64,000 nt of DNA from Desulfogranum mediterraneum DSM 13871 (GTDB taxonomy: Bacteria; Desulfobacterota; Desulfobulbia; Desulfobulbales; Desulfobulbaceae), in NCBI RefSeq assembly GCF_000429965.1, contig NZ_AUCW01000003.1, positions 124,001 to 188,000 on the forward strand. Direction: 5' to 3'. The notes under the pieces were generated by a model. The model did not search any database and was not told the origin of the DNA. It worked only from the letters and a program-made list of their open reading frames with translations. How positions within the stretch are numbered: the stretch's first letter is position 1; every line of letters begins with the position of its first letter. Both the position numbers and the translations under genes were made by a program. Positions 34,698-43,174 of this stretch are shown piece after piece.

Positions 34698-36155
34698 CTA
34701 ATCCACTCCCAGGAGATGGAGCCGTTCAGGGGCCAGAAAACGATCCACCAGAACCTCGCCGTCCAGGGCAGTCACCGCTGAGACCGATCCTGCGCAGATT
34801 GCTCCATAGAGGGCTCTCAGCTTTTGTCCATACTGCTCCAGGCTGAACTGTTTTTTGAGGATCCGGCAGTTTTCCAGGATCACCTCCTGAGCATCCTCGG
34901 GACAGGGCAGGGTCGAGGGAGTAATCGCGGCAGCCGCCCCGGGATCGGCGACCAGCCGGCGAAGCACCGCCTCCTGAAAGGTCTCGTTGAGGCGGCCGAA
35001 ATCGACCCGTTCCTCCACCACCCAGCTGGCCAGAAGCCGCTCCAGGTCGCTCGCGCCAACACGCCGACCGTAGGCATCCCTGCTCCGACGAAGCCCTTCC
35101 CGGGCAGCCTGGATGAGTTGTTCCCTCCCCAGCCACTCCAGGGGAATATCCAGACGCTCATAGCCCCAGGGCAGGCTGATGCCCTGCTCCTGAAACTCGG
35201 CAGTAATCTCCCTGAGTTTACGCCCGGTGACCGGACGTCCCAGCAGCCAGGGCTCAAGAAAGGCCAGCCCAAAGCCCTCGTTGACGCTGGTGGTGATCAG
35301 GGCATGGGCCTGACGCAGCATGGGGATAAAGCCCAGCTGTTGTTTTTTCCCCAGTTCAAACTCCACCGGCAGCCGCAGTTCTTGGGCGATTTTTTTCCAC
35401 CGTTGATAGCGGGGCTGCTCTGCCGGGTTATCCGGACTCAGGGTGGTGGCAAAACGATGACCCGGCCGGGCCAGGGCCGACCAGAGCAACAACTCTCCGA
35501 TATTTTTTCGCCGGATTGCCCGGGTGGGGTAGATCCAGAGGAAATCGTCGCTCCGGGGCAACTCCAACTCCGCCCCACAGCCCAAGGGCAACTCCACCGG
35601 ATTGGCTAAAAGGTGCAGACAGCCGGACGGCGCCCCGGCCTGCTCCAGGAAACGATAATCCCTGCTGTTGAGGACCCCGTAGTGAACATGCTCACCACAG
35701 GGATAGAGGAGCCTGGAGAGCTCATGGTTCCTGCCGGCAGCCATGGCCTGGAGCATCAGGCGGTAGTTGGCCGGACGACCGTCTTCGGCAAAATCGTGGA
35801 CATGGAGCAGGAGGCGGTGCCCCTGGCGGGCCAGCTCCAGCAGGGCCCCGGCCAGGGCGGTATTCTTGCCCAGACTGTGATTATGGACATGCCAGATATC
35901 AGGCAGCCCTCCCAACATCGTTCGGGCCTCCCGAAGCAACTCTGCGGCCAGGCTCCGGGCTGAGATCCGAGGCCGGAAGGCCTCGTACTGCAGCCCCTCC
36001 ACCACCGACCAGGGAGCGGGGTAGGCTCCGGGCGGGGCCTTACCGCTCATCACCCCGACCATGAAACCGGAATGTTGCAGGGCCCGGAGACTATGTTCAA
36101 TGATCCTGGTCACCCCGCCCGGCTGGAGGTGGTAGTGGACAATGGCTACCCGCAT
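34698..36155 (-). CDS. Glycosyltransferase, GT4-like (GT-B fold)
   Basis: A 485-residue GT-B glycosyltransferase: N-terminal MRVAIVHYHLQPGGVTRIIEHSL, DIWHVHNHSLG, LLLHVHDFAEDGRP, acceptor/donor lobe with IYPTRAIRRKNI and the GT4 donor motif TTSVNEGFGLAFLEPWLLGRP (ExxxE type). It precedes the HAD gene with no gap and follows gpgS by 27 bases. In an osmolyte operon it could add a sugar (for example mannose) to glucosyl-phosphoglycerate, like mannosylglucosyl-3-phosphoglycerate synthase. Specificity cannot be read from sequence. Confidence 0.85.
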   Translation of the reverse strand: MRVAIVHYHLQPGGVTRIIEHSLRALQHSGFMVGVMSGKAPPGAYPAPWSVVEGLQYEAFRPRISARSLAAELLREARTMLGGLPDIWHVHNHSLGKNTALAGALLELARQGHRLLLHVHDFAEDGRPANYRLMLQAMAAGRNHELSRLLYPCGEHVHYGVLNSRDYRFLEQAGAPSGCLHLLANPVELPLGCGAELELPRSDDFLWIYPTRAIRRKNIGELLLWSALARPGHRFATTLSPDNPAEQPRYQRWKKIAQELRLPVEFELGKKQQLGFIPMLRQAHALITTSVNEGFGLAFLEPWLLGRPVTGRKLREITAEFQEQGISLPWGYERLDIPLEWLGREQLIQAAREGLRRSRDAYGRRVGASDLERLLASWVVEERVDFGRLNETFQEAVLRRLVADPGAAAAITPSTLPCPEDAQEVILENCRILKKQFSLEQYGQKLRALYGAICAGSVSAVTALDGEVLVDRFLAPERLHLLGVD

Positions 36156-36182
36156 GATCTCGCCCTCAGCATTGCTCTCCCC

Positions 36183-37160
36183 TCAGCCCCTGCCAAACTT
36201 CCGACGATAGCTCTCCAGTTGGAGCATGGGTGGACGCTCCTCTTCAACAATCTCATGGATGATCTGCTCATAGTGATTTTCCCGGACTTGAAACTGACGC
36301 AGACAGGAAGAGAGGCTGCTCATATCGGTGGTCATCCCCTTGGCCTGCAGGCGCCGGATAACGGTCTGAAGGATCCCAAACGACATCTTGCCAAGATCCA
36401 TCACCCGCTGGTGTCGATGGACCCGCCGATCCAGGTCGGTCTGGGCAAAGGCCTCCAGGCCATATTGGGAGTAGACATCAATCAGGTGGGCGGTCTCAAC
36501 CCCGTAGCCCACCGGAAAGGGGATCTTCTCCAGGATCTGGCGCCGAACCGCATACTCTCCGGAAAGGGGCTGGATGATGGCGGTGAGATCCGGAAAGAAG
36601 AGGGAAAACAGCGGCCGGACCAGGATCTCGGTCACCCGCCCCCCGCCGGAGGGACGAATCTCTTTGGACAGGGCCAGAGGCCTGTCATAGAAGGACTTGA
36701 CATACTGGACCTCCTGTCGATAGAGCAGGGGGGCGACCAGGCCATAGACAAAACGGGGATGGATATTGGAAATATCGGCATCCACATAGACGATGATATC
36801 CCCCTTCAACTGGTAGATCGCCTTCCAGAGGTTCTCCCCCTTTCCCCGTTTAAAGCCCTGTTCCGGCAGGATATCTGCCGAGGCATAGACCTCCGCCCCA
36901 AAGGCAGCGGCCACTTCGACGGTATCGTCGGTGGAGCCGGAGTCGATCACCGCGATCTCATCCAGGAGGGGATAGCGGTCCTGGAGCTCGGACTTGAAGA
37001 GGACCACCTCCTTACCGATGGTCTTCTCCTCGTTCAAGGTGGGGATACAGAGGGAGATGGTCAGGCCGAGCTGCTCCTTGCGCTTGATCAGGCGAAGCAG
37101 GTCCCAGAACTGAGAGTGATGAAAGGTGTTGGACTCCAGCCAGATGGTGCTGTTATTCAT
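36183..37160 (-). CDS. gpgS: Glucosyl-3-phosphoglycerate synthase-like GT2/GT81 glycosyltransferase
   Basis: A 325-residue GT-A glycosyltransferase close to glucosyl-3-phosphoglycerate synthase, which joins glucose from NDP-glucose to 3-phosphoglycerate as first step to glucosylglycerate. Seen: LGLTISLCIPTLNEEKTIG, IDSGSTDDTVEVA, the DxD-type VYVDADISN, the acceptor-loop PSGGGRVTEILVRPLF and FPVGYGVETAHLIDVY. The ATG at 37160 overlaps the upstream M20 gene by 8 bases; an in-frame ATG 11 codons upstream lies inside that gene. The presence of a GH13_18 phosphorylase in the same operon supports the glucosylglycerate assignment. Confidence 0.85.
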   Translation of the reverse strand: MNNSTIWLESNTFHHSQFWDLLRLIKRKEQLGLTISLCIPTLNEEKTIGKEVVLFKSELQDRYPLLDEIAVIDSGSTDDTVEVAAAFGAEVYASADILPEQGFKRGKGENLWKAIYQLKGDIIVYVDADISNIHPRFVYGLVAPLLYRQEVQYVKSFYDRPLALSKEIRPSGGGRVTEILVRPLFSLFFPDLTAIIQPLSGEYAVRRQILEKIPFPVGYGVETAHLIDVYSQYGLEAFAQTDLDRRVHRHQRVMDLGKMSFGILQTVIRRLQAKGMTTDMSSLSSCLRQFQVRENHYEQIIHEIVEEERPPMLQLESYRRKFGRG

Positions 37161-38307
37161 CCCTTCCTCCATCCAAAAGCACCAGCAGACCAATCAACTG
37201 GGCCATGCCGCTGAGCAGCGGTTCTATCTCCACGTACTCATCAAGGTAGTTGACATTCTCCCCCTGGGAGAGACCGAGACAGAGCGCCGGGATCCCCTGC
37301 TCCACGTAGGGAGAGATGGTGGAGGAGTAGCTGCCGTGCCTGGGCTGAATGCCGATGACACCCATGATCTTCCTGCTGGCCTCCACCAGGGGATGGGTCG
37401 AGGGGAGGCCGCCGGCCCGGGTACGGGCGATGACTTCCAGTTGGACAGAAACGCTCTTGCCGCTGGAGAGTTCATCGATGATCCCGTGGATCAGGCGATT
37501 GACCTCAGCCACACTCTCATCGGTATCGCTGCGGACCTGGAAGGCGAGCTGTGCCGTCCTGGCCGGTAACTTGTAGGTCGCCCCGCCGCTGATCGAACCA
37601 AGCACACAGGCGGTATTGGTTTCCCGGGACAGGGGAATCTCACCGAGCCGGCTGATCAGACGGTTCAAGACCTCGATGGCACTCTGGTCACTGAGTTTCC
37701 GATCCACATGACAGGAGATAATCCCACCCAGGGAGGCCAGGGAACGATAGTGAAGCCGCCCCAGGGGAGTACCCTCCAGGGCGATGGCCGTGGTAATCGG
37801 CAGGGTGGTGTTTTCCAGGAAAAAACGAATCCCCTGCTGGTTGCCCTTTTCCAGGCTCCTGGTGGAGGCCATCAGGAGGAGATTACTCTCTAAACGGATC
37901 CCCAGTCGCTCCAGAATGGTGGGCAGGGTGATCAGGGCGGCCACGCCCAGGGAATTATCCGCCACCCCCGGGCCACGGATGGCAGCAGGCTCCACGCTGA
38001 AGGTATGATTTTCGCCGGCTGCAAAGGGGATATCCGCATGGGCGGAGAGCAGCAGGGTCTGCTGCCCCCGGCTGCCCGGAATAATGCCCAGCCCATTGCC
38101 CACCTCATCGCTGGAACTGCTCTGCAGGCCGCACTCGATGAAGCGTTGCTTGACGAAGTCGATCCGTTGCTCTTCCCCAAAGGTCGGGGCAGGGATTTCA
38201 CCCACCATCACCACGTTGGCCAGGAGCATCTCCCGATACGGTTCCAGCTCGGCAACCAGACCAGGTAACCTGGCCAGCCAGGCCGGGTCGCAGCCCTGCC
38301 CGCTCAC
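37153..38307 (-). CDS. Degenerate M20-family metallohydrolase
   Basis: A 384-residue protein with the M20 di-zinc peptidase/deacylase plan: SAHADIP (HxD), GPGVADNSLG (bridging Asp), a dimerisation lid (about 185-295) and a closing strand. Two catalytic positions differ. The usual Glu-Glu is Leu-Glu (RSLEKGNQQG), losing the general base, and the C-terminal His ligand is Asn (GENVNYLDEYV). It may be inactive or act differently. It starts with GTG overlapping the cupin stop by 4 bases and overlaps gpgS by 8, so it is embedded in the osmolyte operon and probably serves it. Confidence 0.82.
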   Translation of the reverse strand: MSGQGCDPAWLARLPGLVAELEPYREMLLANVVMVGEIPAPTFGEEQRIDFVKQRFIECGLQSSSSDEVGNGLGIIPGSRGQQTLLLSAHADIPFAAGENHTFSVEPAAIRGPGVADNSLGVAALITLPTILERLGIRLESNLLLMASTRSLEKGNQQGIRFFLENTTLPITTAIALEGTPLGRLHYRSLASLGGIISCHVDRKLSDQSAIEVLNRLISRLGEIPLSRETNTACVLGSISGGATYKLPARTAQLAFQVRSDTDESVAEVNRLIHGIIDELSSGKSVSVQLEVIARTRAGGLPSTHPLVEASRKIMGVIGIQPRHGSYSSTISPYVEQGIPALCLGLSQGENVNYLDEYVEIEPLLSGMAQLIGLLVLLDGGRDE

Positions 38308-38693
38308 GCCCCCTCACCTGGGGTCATCCGGCCGTAATCATCCTCAAAACGTTCGATATCATCCTCTCCGAAATAGTCGCCGAGCTGGACCTCAATGAAA
38401 ACCACATCCTGGCCCTGATCGTTCTGGACCCGATGGATATCGCCCAGGGCGATATCCAGGGCCTCACCGGGACGGAGGGTGATCAGCTCCTCATTTCTGG
38501 TCACCAGGGCCACACCGCTGACCATCAACCAGTGCTCGCGGCGATGCCGGTGGCGCTGCAGGGAGAGACGCTGACCAGGCTTGACCACGATCCGTTTGAC
38601 CTTATGATCCGACTCGTCGGCCAGGATGGTAAAACTGCCCCAGGGGCGATGCTCGGTCAACTGCTCATAGGCAATGCTGGTTACCTTTTCCAT
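38304..38693 (-). CDS. Cupin, type II phosphomannose isomerase domain
   Basis: A 129-residue single cupin domain equal to the isomerase part of bifunctional mannose-1-phosphate guanylyltransferase/mannose-6-phosphate isomerase: RPWGSFTIL, VKRIVVKPGQRLSLQRH and HRREHWLMVSGVA with the metal-binding His/Glu set. As a stand-alone isomerase it could turn fructose-6-phosphate into mannose-6-phosphate, feeding GDP-mannose for a mannosyl step in this operon. Alternatively it is a sugar-binding regulator. It lies 27 bases after the phosphorylase gene and overlaps the M20 gene. Confidence 0.85.
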   Translation of the reverse strand: MEKVTSIAYEQLTEHRPWGSFTILADESDHKVKRIVVKPGQRLSLQRHRHRREHWLMVSGVALVTRNEELITLRPGEALDIALGDIHRVQNDQGQDVVFIEVQLGDYFGEDDIERFEDDYGRMTPGEGA

Positions 38694-38720
38694 GGCTTCT
38701 CCTTGTCTCGAGTTTCCGCA

Positions 38721-40472
38721 TCACCCGCCCGACTCAGGAGAACAGGCCTCCAGCCACAGCGATTGATAGGGCTGCAGCTGCAGCTCCGGGCTGCAGACGG
38801 CCGCAGAGATATGATCCATCCAGGCGTCCACCCCCTCCGGAACCCCGGCAAGGGTGCGAAGATCCAGGCTCAGCGAACAGCCGGCCAGGTTATGGATACA
38901 GAGGATGGAGGGCTGTTCCGCTGGCCTTCGATAAAAAACCAGGAGCTCTTCGGCACACTCCAGCACCACCTGCTCGGCATCGGGATGAAAGGCGGCCAGA
39001 CCTGCCCTGATTTCCAGCAGGGCCTGATACTCCCGAAATACCCGGGCCGTGACCGTAGCCGGATCGGCCAGTTCCAGACGAAGCTCCTCATCCGACCAAC
39101 GGCCCCGATTAACGGAGCGGTAGCGACCGCTCTCCAGGACCCCCTGCTGGTTATTGGGGCTTGCGGTAAGGGAGTGGAAATAGATCGCCGGGATCCCCTG
39201 CAGGCCCAGCATCACGGTCTGAGAACAGAGGAAGCGGAGCACCTGGCGTTGGAGATCATCGGGATGACTCAGATCCTTAAGGGCGTCAAAGTAGGTGATG
39301 TTGAGTTCATAGGGCTGCTCCCGGCCCTGGCTGTCGCTGCGGCAGGAGACAAAGCCGTTGCAACGCCGGATGGTCTCCACCAGCTGGGTCAGCTCCTCGC
39401 CGGCCACGATGCCCTCCAGGGGACGAACGCCGATGCCGTCGTGGGAGGCCGTAAAGTTGACATAGGCACATCCCGGAGGCGGCGGACTGAGGGAGCGGGC
39501 CCAGGCGGCAAGATGACGGGCCGAGCCGCTGTGGAGGGCATGGAGCAGCAGCGGGGGCAGGCTGAACTGATAGACCAGATGGGCCTCGTCCCCTGCACCA
39601 AAGTAACTGACATTTTCCCCATGGGGCAGGTTGGTCTCGGTGAGCAGCAGGGTTCCTGGGGTGACATGGTCCACCACATCTCGCAGCAGCTTCACCAGCT
39701 CATGGGTCTGGGCAAGGTTGATGCAGGGGCTGCCCACCTCTTTCCAGAGATAGGCCACGGCATCCAGACGGAGGATGGCCGCCCCCTTGTTGATATAGCC
39801 CAGGAGGATATCCAGCATCTCCAGGAGGACGTCAGGGTTGGCATAGTTGAGATCCAGCTGATCATCACTAAAGGTGGTCCAGAGGTGTTTCTTGCCCTTG
39901 ACGGTCATCACCTCGGTCAGCAGAGGAGAGCTCCGCGGCCGCACCACCTGGCTCAGCTCCGTGGCCGGATCCATCTCCAGGAAGTAGTTGCGGGCCGGAG
40001 CAACCGCACCCCGAAAATCTTCAAACCACTGGGAGCGGCTGGAGACGTGGTTCAGGACCAGATCAAACATCAGCCGGTACTGCTGGGCCAGGCTCTCCAG
40101 ATCATCCCAGCTGCCGATTTCAGGATCCACCCGACGATAATCGATCACCGCAAAACCATCATCCGAGCTGGAGGGAAAGAAGGGCAGGATATGAACTACC
40201 GGCAACAGCCCCTTCAAAAAATCCCCGAGAAAGCGGCCCAGGGTGACCAGTCCCGGTTCCCCGGGCCTGGTGATCATGTCGCCATAGGTGATCAGGATGG
40301 CAGTCCGTTCATCCCAACAGGGATGATCTAAACTGCACCGCTGTTCCAGGTAATTGTACCGACCTGCAATAAGGGCGATGCGCTCCAGTAATCGATCGAC
40401 CTGGGCCGCACCATAGAGGGTGGTCAGACGGGGGAGCAGGGCCTGCTTAAAAGAATGCGTCAAACGCCACAT
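38721..40472 (-). CDS. GH13_18 phosphorylase, sucrose/glucosylglycerate phosphorylase type
   Basis: A 583-residue alpha-amylase-superfamily enzyme of the sucrose phosphorylase subfamily. Catalytic residues: nucleophile Asp237 (ILRLDAVAYLW), acid/base Glu279 (LLTETNLPHGEN) and Asp345 (FTASHDGIGVRP). HILPFFPSSSDDGFAVIDY is the subfamily's region I. With gpgS in the operon, the likely reaction is reversible phosphorolysis of glucosylglycerate to glucose-1-phosphate and glycerate, recycling the osmolyte; sucrose phosphorylase is the alternative. It starts 187 bases after the GT4 gene. Confidence 0.88.
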   Translation of the reverse strand: MWRLTHSFKQALLPRLTTLYGAAQVDRLLERIALIAGRYNYLEQRCSLDHPCWDERTAILITYGDMITRPGEPGLVTLGRFLGDFLKGLLPVVHILPFFPSSSDDGFAVIDYRRVDPEIGSWDDLESLAQQYRLMFDLVLNHVSSRSQWFEDFRGAVAPARNYFLEMDPATELSQVVRPRSSPLLTEVMTVKGKKHLWTTFSDDQLDLNYANPDVLLEMLDILLGYINKGAAILRLDAVAYLWKEVGSPCINLAQTHELVKLLRDVVDHVTPGTLLLTETNLPHGENVSYFGAGDEAHLVYQFSLPPLLLHALHSGSARHLAAWARSLSPPPPGCAYVNFTASHDGIGVRPLEGIVAGEELTQLVETIRRCNGFVSCRSDSQGREQPYELNITYFDALKDLSHPDDLQRQVLRFLCSQTVMLGLQGIPAIYFHSLTASPNNQQGVLESGRYRSVNRGRWSDEELRLELADPATVTARVFREYQALLEIRAGLAAFHPDAEQVVLECAEELLVFYRRPAEQPSILCIHNLAGCSLSLDLRTLAGVPEGVDAWMDHISAAVCSPELQLQPYQSLWLEACSPESGG

Positions 40473-40659
40473 GATTGCTTCGACCTCCAGATGATTTGAG
40501 CAGGGCCAGGACCCTGATCAGCTCTCGATTCCACTCACGATCCAGGCTCTCCTCGGCCTGCTCTTCTCTCCCGGCGCCAGAGCACTCCCGTGCTCCTGGC
40601 TGCTGCACGGCCTATCCCGGCGAAAGAACATCTCCAGTCCTCCCGCCCCCTGCCAGGGC

Positions 40660-41919
40660 CTACAGTCCATGGGTAATATTACTGATCAGGGTCTGGAGAC
40701 AGTAGCGCAGCAGGGGGTAGCCATAGTACTGTCTGGCCAGCTCATAGTTATGCTCCACCATCTCGGCGCAGTGGTCTGGGTCATCCAGCAGCCGGACGGC
40801 CTCCCTGACCACGGCCCGGTTGACAAAGCCGTCCATCACCGGGACCCGGAAGCCCTTGGGCTCGATATCACGGACCCAGACCGGGTAACGATTGACCACG
40901 ATGGGCACCCGAAAATAAAAGGCCTCGAGCAGGGCATTGCCAAAGCCCTCATAGATGGAGGGATAGAGCACCAGGTCGGCATGCGGATAGAGATCATGAA
41001 GCACATACATCTTTTCTCCCCTGCCGTTGAGGTGACGTCGATCCCCCACCCGATGGCCGAAGAAACGGAGATCCACCCCTTCCATTTCCGCCAGCTCAGC
41101 GATCTGCTCGGGATAATCACTGCCCTCGTCGCCTGCAGCATGGGAGATCACCAGTTTGCAACGGGGATTTCCCAGGGCCTTGACCAAGGCGATGGCATGT
41201 TCAATCCCCTTACGCGGGACGATCCGGGTGGGCTGGAGGATGAGCTTATCCTCGGAGCTGAGGCCGATCTCCTCCCGGATATCCCGGCTGTAGTCATCCA
41301 CAGGATCCGGTGGATGATCAAAGTCAAAGACATTGGGCACCAGCATGGAGGAGAGTCCCTTGCGCAGGGCCAACTCTTCCCTGGCACTCTGGTTGATCAC
41401 CACATGCTGGAGCAGGATATCCCGCGGCGGGAAGGCCATATCCAGGTAATCGGGCACATTGTTGACCTGAAAACGACTCCGCTCCCAGAAGAAGTCATGG
41501 TGGTGGGCGATGCCCGGCATGGTGGTTTCCGCCAAAAACTCGGTGATGGCCAGTCCCAGAGGAATGTGCATGGGAATGGTCAGGGCGTTCTGGAGCAGGA
41601 GCAGGGAGATATCAAACTCGCGAACAAAGTCGTACAGGGTCCCCTTGATATACTCGGTCAGATCATGGATGCGACGGGTGACCACCGGGGCGCGATGGGT
41701 ATGGCCCCAGACCCGTTCATGGATCCACTGGTTTTCGGGATGGCCGAAGTAGGTCTCCGGGATACACATGGAGGCCTTCTGGCTGCGATCAAGGACGCCC
41801 CCGTACCAGTAGCTCAGGTGGTCATCCTGCCAGAGCACCTCGGCCCACTTGGCGGACTCCAGAGAGACACCGTCGGTGCCGGCAAAACGGGTGGAGATGA
41901 AACCGACGCGTTCAGCCAT
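40660..41919 (-). CDS. GT4-like glycosyltransferase, first gene of osmolyte operon
   Basis: A 419-residue GT-B glycosyltransferase: MAERVGFISTRFAGTDGVSLES, AHHHDFFWER, donor-lobe ILQPTRIVPRKGIEHAIALV and the ExxxE donor motif YEGFGNALLEAFYF. The plan resembles mannosylglucosylglycerate/sucrose-phosphate-type GT4 enzymes from osmolyte clusters. Together with the second GT4, GpgS, a cupin isomerase and a phosphorylase, it suggests synthesis of a glucosylglycerate-derived di- or trisaccharide osmolyte. A strong promoter lies about 117 bases upstream. A 187-base stretch separates it from the phosphorylase gene. Confidence 0.86.
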   Translation of the reverse strand: MAERVGFISTRFAGTDGVSLESAKWAEVLWQDDHLSYWYGGVLDRSQKASMCIPETYFGHPENQWIHERVWGHTHRAPVVTRRIHDLTEYIKGTLYDFVREFDISLLLLQNALTIPMHIPLGLAITEFLAETTMPGIAHHHDFFWERSRFQVNNVPDYLDMAFPPRDILLQHVVINQSAREELALRKGLSSMLVPNVFDFDHPPDPVDDYSRDIREEIGLSSEDKLILQPTRIVPRKGIEHAIALVKALGNPRCKLVISHAAGDEGSDYPEQIAELAEMEGVDLRFFGHRVGDRRHLNGRGEKMYVLHDLYPHADLVLYPSIYEGFGNALLEAFYFRVPIVVNRYPVWVRDIEPKGFRVPVMDGFVNRAVVREAVRLLDDPDHCAEMVEHNYELARQYYGYPLLRYCLQTLISNITHGL

Positions 41920-42009
41920 GGGCCTGCGAGGGAAAAGAAGTTGACGTCATTCACGGCCTCCTGATCGTTCCTGCCCGGGTACCAGGCAAGGGCACCTTCT
42001 GTAGCTCTG

Positions 42010-42036
42010 TTGTTTTCAAACGCTTGTTCTTATACT
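42010..42036 (+). promoter_or_regulatory. Candidate promoter of the OmpR-FecR-CHASE2 operon
   Basis: Plus-strand TTGTTT (42010-42015), 15-base spacer, TATACT (42031-42036). The -10 is good, the -35 and spacing are weaker. It shares its -10 with the opposite promoter, so the two may exclude each other. Confidence 0.4.
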
Positions 42037-42063
42037 GTATATGTGTTTGCGCCTAAAAGTCAA
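42036..42063 (-). promoter_or_regulatory. Promoter of the osmolyte operon
   Basis: Minus-strand TTGACT (42058-42063), 16-base spacer, TATACA (42036-42041). Five of six and four of six consensus bases. Start of transcription would be about 110 bases before the GT4 ATG. Confidence 0.6.
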
Positions 42064-42248
42064 GCCAGCCGCCCGGACCGGCCGTTCCCGGGAGAGGCAG
42101 CAGTCCAAACCGTGCCGCTCTACGCCGGGTTCCCGGCCGATAAAGACCTTGCCATCCTCTTGAGCCGACGGTACCCTGGGCCTGATCCTGAAGAGCTGCC
42201 AGAACAGCATTACGCCCACCCCCAGAGGACCGCAGAGGAAACCGCTCC

Positions 42249-42959
42249 ATGACCGATCCCCATCCCACCCTTCTTGTCTTTGAAGATGACCCAGCCATCC
42301 TCAACATGCTCAGGCGCTTCCTCAGCAGCCAGGGTGCCCGGGTCGTTACCGCTGCCCATGGCAAGGACGGGCTGGCCCTGATCCGCGCAACCCGACCCGA
42401 CCTCCTGCTGCTGGATGTGATCATGCCCTTCAAAGACGGCCTCTCCCTCCTGGCCGAACTGCGAGGGGAGGACAGGGATCTGCCGGTGATCCTCCTCACC
42501 GACCGGGACCGGGTGGAGGATAAGGTCAAGGGCCTGGAACTGGGGGCCGATGATTACCTCACCAAGCCCTTCAGTTTACAGGAACTCCAGGCCCGGATCA
42601 GGGCGCAGCTCCGCAGGAGTGGCGCCGGACAGCAGAGAAAGACAGGAGCCATCCTGGTCGGCCCCCTGACCATTGACCCGGCAGCCAGGGAGGTCCAGCT
42701 GGGATCCGGTGGCAGCCTGGCCCTGACCAAGACCGAGTTTGAGCTCTTGACCTACCTGGCCCGACAACCAAACCAGGTGGTTACCCATGGCGTTCTCCTC
42801 CAGGAGGTCCTGGGCTATGCCCCGGATACCGAGACCAAGGCCCTGGTCATGCATATTGCCAACCTGAGGAGAAAGCTGGAGCGTCACTGCCCGGGTGGGA
42901 TCCAGATTGTTGCCGTTCCTGGAGTGGGCTACAGGCTGACTCCAGGGACGGCACCGTAA
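42249..42959 (+). CDS. OmpR-family response regulator
   Basis: A 236-residue regulator: receiver domain (about 5-120; acidic pair in EDDPAI, phospho-acceptor Asp56 in LLLDVIMPF, Lys in YLTKPF) and a C-terminal winged helix (about 140-232; LTKTEFELLTYLAR, HIANLRRKLE, GVGYRL). It should bind DNA as a dimer after phosphorylation by the CHASE2 kinase three genes on. The ATG follows AGAGGA by 9 bases. It is divergent from the osmolyte operon and is the obvious candidate to bind the shared promoter region. Confidence 0.92.
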   Translation: MTDPHPTLLVFEDDPAILNMLRRFLSSQGARVVTAAHGKDGLALIRATRPDLLLLDVIMPFKDGLSLLAELRGEDRDLPVILLTDRDRVEDKVKGLELGADDYLTKPFSLQELQARIRAQLRRSGAGQQRKTGAILVGPLTIDPAAREVQLGSGGSLALTKTEFELLTYLARQPNQVVTHGVLLQEVLGYAPDTETKALVMHIANLRRKLERHCPGGIQIVAVPGVGYRLTPGTAP

Positions 42960-43002
42960 GGAGCGCCTCAACGCAGGGATCTGCTGCGGGTCTCAGAGGA
43001 TC

Positions 43003-43027
43003 CCTTCTTACTTATCCTTCTTACTTA
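43003..43027 (+). repeat. 13-base tandem repeat
   Basis: CCTTCTTACTTA occurs at 43003-43014 and 43016-43027, a 13-base period, in the 215-base gap between the regulator and the FecR gene. A short hairpin GGGGG-CAGT-CCCCC follows at 43072-43085. Possible regulator-binding site or weak attenuator. Confidence 0.6.
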
Positions 43028-43174
43028 AAAAGGAGCAGATCCAGGATCTCTCCATGATGAAAGCGGATAAAGGGGGCAGTCCCCCCTGTCCTTGATTGAA
43101 AAAGCTCTGCTTTCACGCTATCCTCAAGGCGATGATTGGATTGTCTTCCCCCTCTTACCACCGGTGCGCTGCCC

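Larger units (their letters stand above)
41920..42248. other. Divergent promoter region between osmolyte and CHASE2 operons
   Basis: About 330 bases between two divergent operons. Two promoter-like elements on opposite strands overlap at 42010-42063, centred on the near-palindrome TATACTGTATA (42031-42041). An 80-codon plus frame runs from 42010 to the response regulator start, but its composition looks non-coding. Confidence 0.55.

Noticed and set aside
40447-40608. Small minus-strand frame of about 53 codons (GTG start) between the GT4 and GH13 genes
   Set aside because: It overlaps the start of the GH13 gene in another frame, has no ribosome site and matches no family; the 187-base gap is better left as non-coding.
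42010-42252. 80-codon plus frame ending on the response regulator start (ATGA overlap)
   Set aside because: TTG start, Pro/Ala/Arg-rich composition and overlap with the divergent promoter region; no family match.
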